From: Botryosphaeria dothidea | Lineage: Eukaryota; Ascomycota; Dothideomycetes; Botryosphaeriales; Botryosphaeriaceae | Length of the DNA stretch: 64,000 nucleotides | Reading direction: 5' to 3' | Assembly (NCBI GenBank): GCA_011503125.2 | Contig: WWBZ02000007.1 | Location: 248,001 to 312,000 of the forward strand | Part shown: positions 57,038 through 64,000 of the stretch, piece after piece | Layout of the letters: each line of letters opens with the position of its first letter | Numbering within the stretch: the first letter of the stretch is position 1 | Notes under the pieces: model-generated | The model's database searches: none | Told to the model about the DNA's origin: nothing | The model's input: only the letters and a program-made list of their open reading frames with translations | Made by a program: the position numbers and the translations under genes

Positions 57038-58075
57038 ATGCGGACTGCCGGCGCAATCACCGCCATCTTCTTATGGATGCTCCGTCCTGCCGAAGCCACC
57101 AAAAGCTCCTTCGTCTCGTGCGGTGCAGGATACCCCAACTCCGTTCCCATCCCCGGTCACGTTGCCCAAGACGTTCTCGTTGAATATCTCAATCACAAAC
57201 TCCATGACCACGTCGAAGTCTTCAACAATTCCACCATTCAAAAAGTCCGCATAGCATTGGGGCCGGGCGGCATATTTGGCGGCCTTAAGGAATGGAGACT
57301 GCACGCCAGGTACAGTCCCGAGGATTACCGCCCGTTCGGCTGGTTGAACATAGCGACGACGTCGTCCAACGCCAGCACCGAGAACAACTCTTCCAGCGTG
57401 GACGCTGTCTTCACCAAGAAACCTCGATTGGGCTTCCCGCAGGGACATATCCTGGACATTGTCCAACAGTGCGGCGGACGGGAGGCCGAAGACGTGTCGG
57501 GCCACATCGACACGCCCGACGGCCTGCGCCACGAACTTTACGGACAGCCCTGGCTGCCCAGCGACAACAAGACGTACCCCCCTCTCATGCCCACTCCCGA
57601 GTTATCGCTTGTCGGCCCGGCGAGAGAAGTGCTCGACGAGAAACCCGCACGGCTCGCTTGCTTCCACAGCGGCATCTCCGCGAAGTGGGACTACCTCAAC
57701 GCCACGGCCGAGTATTTCTGCACCGAGGTCCATCGGAAACTGCTGTTGCCCGGCGGCGAGCTGAAGCTTCAGACCCTGCAAATGGACAATACCCTGAGGT
57801 TTGTCAAGGCGTCGATCCAGGTGCACCGCGGCGGCCCCGAGTGGCGCGTCGACGAGGGGACGTGCAAGCGCGCCTTCCACCACATCGCCCTGAAGTGCCA
57901 TGAGTTTGCGCTGCCGTGGCGTCAGGGAGGCACGTTCCAGCAGAGCAACGTCCTGTTCACCTTGGACGTCAATCGGAACGAGGACATGTCGTGTCCCCTG
58001 ATATTTGTCCCAGAGTACAGCAAACTCACACATCCAGGACGTGACAAGAATAAGAAGGGCCAAGGTCGTGGATGA
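57038..58075 (+). CDS. Secreted or lumenal orphan protein
   Basis: Single-exon frame of 345 residues from ATG 57038. The start MRTAGAITAIFLWMLRPAEA is a good signal peptide, with cleavage expected after AEA. The mature part has about seven Cys and several N-glycosylation sequons (NNST, NASTENNSS, NKT, NAT), and ends in a basic GRDKNKKGQGRG tail. No transmembrane segment follows. I do not recognise the family. An in-frame upstream ATG at 56990 would hide the signal peptide and is less likely. Low to moderate chance of being a host- or niche-related secreted protein; nothing direct shows this. Confidence 0.75.
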   Translation: MRTAGAITAIFLWMLRPAEATKSSFVSCGAGYPNSVPIPGHVAQDVLVEYLNHKLHDHVEVFNNSTIQKVRIALGPGGIFGGLKEWRLHARYSPEDYRPFGWLNIATTSSNASTENNSSSVDAVFTKKPRLGFPQGHILDIVQQCGGREAEDVSGHIDTPDGLRHELYGQPWLPSDNKTYPPLMPTPELSLVGPAREVLDEKPARLACFHSGISAKWDYLNATAEYFCTEVHRKLLLPGGELKLQTLQMDNTLRFVKASIQVHRGGPEWRVDEGTCKRAFHHIALKCHEFALPWRQGGTFQQSNVLFTLDVNRNEDMSCPLIFVPEYSKLTHPGRDKNKKGQGRG

Positions 58076-59438
58076 TGGGCATCGGTTTCCCACAGTTTTC
58101 CTCCCCTCTGTTCTTCACGCTTCGTACTTTTGGTCTTGCTCTTGTTCGGCTCTCTTCGGTGGGCTTTTGCTTTGTTATTTGGGGGTTTGAAGGGGGGGTT
58201 GTTACACGTCCTTTAGGTCCTCGATTCGGTTGCAAGGCGAGAGAACTCTACCAATGGCCTAGCTGCTTGGAGAGGTGAAACGAGAATTAATCAATTCGAG
58301 TTACACGCTTGCAATTTGTCTTCTCTTTCTTTCATCAAACGCTTGACATTGGCTGGCTGGTCAAGCGAAAGGTCAAGAAGTCTATCACCAAGCTTCTACG
58401 TATTCTACAATAATTTCACATTGAAATCTAACTTCTTCGAGTAAATTCGGCGCGTTAGCGTAAGCCTAATACATATGCTATGTGCATGCGGGATTTCATT
58501 GGCGTGCGGAGCTCCGACAAGCCGAGGCCGACGCTAGGGACGACCCCTCCGTCTTGACACCAAAAGCAGCAGCCCCTCTAGCATTTGACATGCTGTAGAG
58601 AGCTCGGTATATGGCATCAGCGGGGCAGACAAAACTGTCGGATGGGTCTCGCAAGGGCAACACGGATCCGCTTAGATATCTGCACGTCAAGAACATAGAG
58701 TCTACTCCGCACCTGTACCACTTTTGGCGAGTGGGTATGCTGGCGTTGACATGCCAGTGCAGGCAAAACGGTCCCCGCCCAAGTGTGGCACCGCGTTTAT
58801 TGCCCCAGGTTCCCGCAACATTTGGCGGGGAAGCCTACGCTGGCTGGCCACTGCTTTAAGACGTTATGTTCTCTCAGAAGTAGACCGTGAGCATCCCGTC
58901 TCAAACTTGATTCCCTTGCCTATTTTCACTTTACCTAACCCATCCCTATTGGCTCTCTAAATTGAACACGTTTGGTCACATTCGATATGGAGACGACCGA
59001 CGTCATCATCGCGGGATGGGGCTGGATCGATTTGTTTTTGCAGTAGCTCGCTGTCAGATGGAATTCTTTGATGCTACTGCACAGTCAAAGAAACTATGGG
59101 ATTAATTTCGCAACCCAAAGCAAGTGAGAGCCACCTTGCACTTCTGGATTCAAGAGAATCGAATCCTTTTTTGGTTCCGCTGTACTAATCTGGTTAGACC
59201 CAGTTCACTTTTACCTAACTGACTACAAAATCAGCTCTCTTCCACTTATTTCTCCCAACTTCATCACACCACCCAATATCCGCAACCGCCAGCTTTTCAA
59301 GTCGAGGATCGAGTTTGCCTCACCACGGCTTTTTGATACCATCTTTTCCCTAAACGAAAGCTTATACGAGTTCGTCATGCTGGCCTGTCACCCTCACCCA
59401 AGTTGAGCTCACTTACATATACATACATCAACAGACTT
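58076..59438. other. Intergenic upstream of the BTB gene
   Basis: 1.36 kb, no supported gene. TTTACCTAAC-like motifs recur at about 58930 and 59210. A possible extra 5' exon of the BTB gene, ending in an intron whose acceptor CAACAG lies at 59425-59431, cannot be excluded. Confidence 0.45.
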
Positions 59439-60299
59439 ATGAAATCGGGGCAATACACCGACCTCACGCTTCGCCTGAGCGACGGGAGTGAGTTGAATGT
59501 GCACCGCGCGGTTCTGGTAGCGCAAAGCGAATATTTTGCCGCCGCATTGAAAGATGAACTTTTCCAGGTACAGGACCTAGAGATCTCCACTCGTTCAGCC
59601 ACCGACTTCGAATGACAGGAAGGACGGACCGGTGTCGTTGAGATGCCCAACGGCTCGCCTGCGATGATCCAGCTTCTCATACAATACCTCTACACCGGCG
59701 AGTATTCTATTGGACAGCAGCTCGAAGACCGTGATGGCTTCGACCGTTCGATAGATCCCGATGCGCTGGAGACCCACGCCCAACTCTACGCCCTCTCGGA
59801 TTACTACCGTATATCCCATCTGAAAGAGAGGAATTCGATGCTCTTAAAGTTAGCCCTGGAAGATGAAGCCACGGTCCACAGGTTTCCCGGCATCGTCAAG
59901 ATCATCTACGAGTCAGTCCCGGCCTGCGCCTGCGCTCTGCGTTGGAAGCTGTTCGAGTTCGCTGTGAAAAACATCAGGTCTCTTACGGATGGGTCGGGCG
60001 ACTCCATACAGGAGCTTATGGAGGGCGCACCGGATCTTGTGGCAACGGTCATCTCGTATGTGGTGAAGGAGAAGGACAACTTAAGCAAAGAGCTCGAGAA
60101 GTCGACCAGGAGAGTGGCCGAGCTGGAAGGCGATATTGAAGACGGTGAGAACATGATATCGGTCACCTGCACCTGCCGATACAGGTTTCAGGTAGCAGAA
60201 CCGACGGCTAACATTCGGATTGGCTGCCCCCGTTGCCACCGCGTCCGCAAGTGGCTTTGGTGGTCCTTGCATTGCAGGGACGATTCACTCTTTGCCTGA
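59439..60299 (+). CDS. BTB/POZ domain protein with C-terminal zinc-like tail
   Basis: Two exons, 59439-59567 and 59619-60299 (51-nt GT-AG intron, phase 0), 269 residues from the first ATG in frame. The BTB fold is clear: GQYTDLTLRLSDGSELNVHRAVLVAQSEYFAAAL, then MIQLLIQYLYTGEYS, then LYALSDYYRISHLKE, as in fungal BTB proteins. A coiled region (KEKDNLSKELEKSTRRVAELE) precedes a tail with C-x-C and C-x2-C (CTCRYRF...GCPRCHRVRKWLWW) that probably binds zinc. Often such proteins act as Cullin-3 adaptors or oligomerisation modules. The N-terminus may be longer if an upstream exon exists. Convergent with a second BTB gene 230 bp away. Confidence 0.85.
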
Positions 60300-60528
60300 T
60301 TGATTAGTTATGATGCATCTCACAAGCGGTCATGGGTAGACTTCTTGCATAAGATATCCAACCTTCCGAGCGGCGCGGAGACTGTAGCTCATGAGCGTAA
60401 GATAAGTAGAGGTGCACTACAAGAACATGGGCACGGTACCCTGCAATAACATATTCGGTCTGCTCAGATTGCTAGCTTATATGCGTGAATTGCTTACCGT
60501 CATTCTGCCTGGTAGGCCCAATGCTCTG

Positions 60529-61717
60529 TTATTGGGCACCATGGACCACCATCTGGTTCCTCGGCCTCTTTTTGCCAGCGACCCGCGTATAGGAGCAACT
60601 CGTTTCCGCCTTCTCTCCGGCTACGACACGCCCAGCCTTCAACATTGCAGTGGTAAGAACAGCGTCTTGGTGTTCAGAGTTGAGGTCCTCAGGCCTCTCG
60701 TTAACGTCTGCCGGTGGCGAGAGAATGAAGTTCCTCCATTCGCTCAGCGGTCTCGAAGCGAAACAGGCTAGGCAAGAGATGTTGTCGGAGTCATGGGTGG
60801 CCTTTGATATGTGCATGGGCCAGCTGACGTCGCAGTCCGGACATTGAAACCAAGCCGGCGGCGCCTGAGGGAGGCCGGCCTGGTGGCGCGCGTACTCGCG
60901 CCAAAAGCAGTCAATGGAGTCGGCAACTTCCAAGAACCTCCTGTTCAGCATCGAACCCCTTGATATGCTTTGTGCAATTGTCCAGGATGACGTCGCGAAG
61001 GCCACGGTCCGAATAGCGGGTGTTTTCGTAGACGTATTCGACCAGATCAGGAAAACCGTTGCATGTACTCCACAGTTCGTGCTTGGGGACAGCAAGTGCG
61101 ACTCTGTTCTTGGCAAATTCTTTCATGTCTGGAACCTTGTACTTGTCGGCCATGGCGTAGCAGCAGGCGTCGAAGGAGGCATATCTGGCGGCAGTCAGCT
61201 GCGAGGCATTCGATGCTTTCCAGTTTCCGATCCAATCGTGTCCCCTGTAATCTCCCATGTAGAAGTGGTCTACCAGGGCCTGCACGAGTCTCGGGTCGTC
61301 TGTGAGCTCGATGACTCCGGTCTGCGCTTCCTACATGCCAAAAGTTAGACAAAATAGGGGTCAATGAAGAGAGAAGGCGCTCAAAGAATGTTCAAAAGAA
61401 GGAAGGGTGAGAGAGGGGATGGTTTACTTTGGACAGCGAGCCCGGCTTGAAAGCGTCGTGGAAGAATCTGGATTGAGGGCACAAAACGATTTTGTGTGCC
61501 TTGAACCCCTTGCCGTCGTGACAACGAATCGTGATGTCGGTGAAGATGCCCTCCATCCTTCAGCTGCCATTTCAACGTCAGATCTTAGTCGTTTAAAGAC
61601 TCGGTGACCCACGTACGTGTTAATTCCTTGCATGACGCCATGACAATCACGCCCTCTGTGGTCCAGTGCGAAATACTTGTCGATCTCAGACGTGTCGGGC
61701 TCTTCATTGTGACTCAT
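60529..61717 (-). pseudogene. BTB/POZ gene with apparent frameshift before its zinc tail
   Basis: Exons 61717-61617, 61557-61428 and 61330 onward are joined by GT-AG introns of 59 and 97 nt. They give a BTB protein: GIFTDITIRCHDGKGFKAHKIVLC, GVIELTDDPRLVQALVDHFYMGDYR, FDACCYAMADKYKV. In that frame the product stops at 60911 (216 residues) after CTKHIKGFDAEQ. Directly after that point, the next frame (about 60980 down to 60529) is clean for about 150 codons and encodes RRFLEVADSIDCFWREY plus a zinc-like module (CPDCDVSWP...SCLACFASRPLSEW) like the tail of the neighbouring BTB gene. No intron with sensible signals bridges the frames, so one small indel near 60960-60985 seems to have cut off the tail. 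Sequencing error is the alternative. Confidence 0.7.
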
Positions 61718-62102
61718 GGTTGTAGGTAGCAACGCGCCCTGGAAGACGTTTTGCGCGGGTTGAGGGGGATAGAAAGGCCGATGAGTAGATGATGATGAAT
61801 TGCAATATTGGGCTGCGTTTGATGTGGGGTTCAGGGATTTAAGGGAACAAGCGAAGAGTCTCAGGTCTCGGTCAGGGATACGCGTCTACGCGTGACAGTA
61901 TTGATAAAGGAAATTGTTGCTGCGGTTTGTGACACCATCCGATATTGTGCGGTACTGACGGCGATCAAACATCCTTGGGGCTTGTGGAACTCAAAAGCGG
62001 AACCCAAACATATGGCTTGAAATCTCTAAGGCAGGGGTAGTCAGAATAACAAAACTTTGCAGTCAACTTAGCAGACACCTTCTGCTATCTCGAATTTTCC
62101 CG
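61718..62102. other. Intergenic
   Basis: 385 bp between two minus-strand genes; no gene seen. Confidence 0.5.
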
Positions 62103-64000
62103 TCATCTCGGCCGAACCGACCAGGACTTCACCTGACATTCAAGAACCCCGTTCACCTTAGCTTTGTACGGATCGAGATAAGCCAGCATGTCCGGATTTT
62201 CCCCTTCAATGTTGTATACGCGCAGCAAGATACAAACTTCCGATGCGGTCTCGAATGGCTTCAGCGCCATTCGTTCAAACTATTCAGGAGAAGTCCAGTC
62301 AGCGCAAAAGCCGGAACCAAAAATTTCTGGGCCCCATGCAGAAACTCACCCGCTCGAACTGTGCACTATGCATGTCAAACGACTCGCCAAATGCCCCTGT
62401 GGTTGTCTGGACATCCAGATAGTAAGTGGCGTCCGATGCAATCCAATCCGTAAGACTCAGATAGCCCAACCGAGTCAGCTCCCTCTTGAACCATCCCTCA
62501 CTGTCTTTGTACACAATATTCGACGTTGCCTGTCCGATCCAAGGGCTCAGATCACGATACTTCTGGCTGACTTGTGCTACCTTGCGCATTGCGCTTGTCC
62601 AATTGTCGAGGCCAAATCCTGGAGGGTTCATTGCACAGAGCCTCTCAAACACCTGCAACGAAAAGAGGCCCCGGAGTTAGTATACTTTGTCGTTGTTATC
62701 GAATCGAGGACACTTACGAAAAGCTCTCCCGCAGCGACAAGTTTTATGTATCGATCAATCGGTGAGGGTCCGCAAAACTCCGGAACGACAAGGCCTGCTG
62801 GTTCTGAAGGGACCTGTCCATTTCGGGGGAAAGCCTGTCCATGAGGCAACTCTCCTACTTTTTTGATGAGCCCGTTCAGTAACTCTCCGTATCCAGTGTC
62901 TGTTTGAGGCACAGCAGACGTTTCAAAAGACTTTGGAGTAGTGGGAGGACGGCCGCGACCGTCAGAGTAGTCCTTCAGCCTCAATTCTTCCAAAGAGAAG
63001 TTGTGAAACTGTCTGTGCATCGTGATGGTCGCATATTGCGTGATTTGGCCTGTTGATACATCTACCTCCACGTATTCCTGGGAAGGCGTGCTGGAGGTGC
63101 CTTGGTTACCATCCTGGCTGAATCCAGTCCACGAGCAAGATGATGTCAAATTAGTGGCCAGGCCTACGATGTTGGTGTTGTCTACACGGCCAGCAGTTGC
63201 TGCAGAGGCACTTGTAGAGGGCGATGACCTGGATGTAGATACCACACTGTCGTGCCTTGCACAGTCCTCCACTCCGTCCTGTGTAGGGCCAAGCGGTGAT
63301 GAGCCTTTCCTGGGTGAAATTGAAGAACGGGTTCTTTCTGGGGCTGTTGAACAAGTAGTCTCTTTCTGGTCACCCGGTAGTGAAAGTGATCTGTCCAGTG
63401 CCTCTCCAAGCGTATCGATCTCATCTCGATCCCGGGCGATCCCCTCGATTTCTATTATTCCCATGCTTTCCAGTAAAGCGTCAAGGGTGTCGAGGTTACT
63501 ACATGCTAGGACCTGGACAATTACGGCTTCCGCATTGATATCATAGATAGACAAGAAAGTGAGCATGCGTTTCGGCAGGTCGTGGAGAAAGCAAAGCTCC
63601 CTTTCTCTCTTGTTTGTTGATACGAAAAAACCCAGATGGCCATCGATCTCTTCCAAATGGAAGTTGGCGCGGTTGCGTTCAACGGTATGCAGCTTCTGAT
63701 CCTGAATCAAGCTGATTGACTTAGAGATGCCGCTGCTTTGGGAAACTGTCACTTTCCGAAGAAGCTCGTATAGTGTTCGGTCATTTTTGCGGGTCTTGGC
63801 GCTGTCGAAATGTACGGCAACTCTATTGATGGTCAGGAGAATCCGACCAAGGCTCATATGAGGATCTCGGGACTTAGAATGATATTTCATGATCTCGAAA
63901 ATCATTCAACCTTAATTTCCTAAGACAGAGGAAGTAGTAGAACTCACCGGAATAGTGCATAAGCTTTCCGCCTCAACTCATCAGTCAATCTGGTATCTGG
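62103..64000 (-). CDS. NO VEIN-like (DUF3883) protein, 3' part; 5' end off the window
   Basis: Exons read so far: 64000-63948 (partial), 63822-62718, 62652-62350, 62279-62103, with GT-AG introns of 125, 65 and 70 nt. The visible part (about 545 residues) has an upstream helical region (DELRRKAYALFRVAVHFDS, then LHLEEIDGHLGFFV-like strands), a Ser/Thr/Pro-rich linker and a C-terminal domain with FGLDNWTSAMRKV, SNIVYKDSEGWFKRELTRLGY and ATYYLDVQTTTGAFGESFDMHSAQFER. The last pattern is the DUF3883/NOV C-terminal domain, a restriction-endonuclease-like fold whose core Asp/Glu and Lys/Gln positions fit the YLDVQTTTG stretch. Fungal members usually carry an Hsp90-like ATPase region N-terminally, which would be beyond 64000. 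Function unknown. Confidence 0.82.

Noticed and set aside
1..64000. CRISPR arrays, rRNA genes, complete transposons
   Set aside because: None seen; repeats present are only micro/minisatellites and homopolymers.

Overview
This window is nuclear DNA of a filamentous ascomycete (Pezizomycotina; Dothideomycetes is my tentative guess). The evidence is many short GT-AG introns of about 44-125 nt with CTAAC/CTGAC-like branch sites, fungal-only families (Zn2Cys6 regulator, 14-TM drug transporter, V-ATPase c' subunit, hybrid histidine kinase with fused receiver, NLR-type TPR tail) and compact genes with short intergenic spaces. Exon joins below were worked out by hand from reading frame, splice signals and remembered family conservation; no search was run.

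Layout. 1-6.2 kb is gene-poor and partly TA-rich. It has one intact gene (ACC-synthase-like PLP enzyme) and two decayed coding remnants. 6.2-15.7 kb holds a hybrid histidine kinase and then an MFS drug transporter beside a Zn2Cys6 regulator. 16.5-51 kb is a core-gene block: YAF9 (YEATS) and COQ11 back to back, an RNase T1-like enzyme without a visible leader, SQT1, a peroxisomal 4CL-like acyl-CoA ligase, a large SRA-like/zinc-ribbon/AlkB-like fusion, isovaleryl-CoA dehydrogenase, haspin kinase, a large orphan coiled-coil protein, an ACSF2-like mitochondrial acyl-CoA synthetase, a PKA catalytic subunit, VMA11 and a Rom2-type Rho GEF. 52-64 kb is accessory in character: an NLR-tail gene with two in-frame nonsense codons, a short F-box/2EXR-like protein, a secreted orphan, two convergent BTB genes (one apparently frameshifted) and the 3' part of a NO VEIN-like (DUF3883) gene that runs off the right edge.

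Functional links. Branched-chain and acyl-CoA metabolism is represented three times (peroxisomal ligase, mitochondrial synthetase, isovaleryl-CoA dehydrogenase). Signalling is represented by the histidine kinase, PKA, the Rho1 GEF and haspin. Chromatin and genome functions are represented by YAF9, haspin and the SRA/AlkB fusion. Only the transporter/regulator pair looks like a functional mini-cluster; the rest is ordinary fungal mixed gene order. The most unusual item is the 892-residue protein at 27503-30252, which appears to join an AT-hook, an SRA/YDG-like DNA-modification reader, two identically spaced zinc ribbons and an AlkB-type 2-oxoglutarate/Fe(II) dioxygenase.
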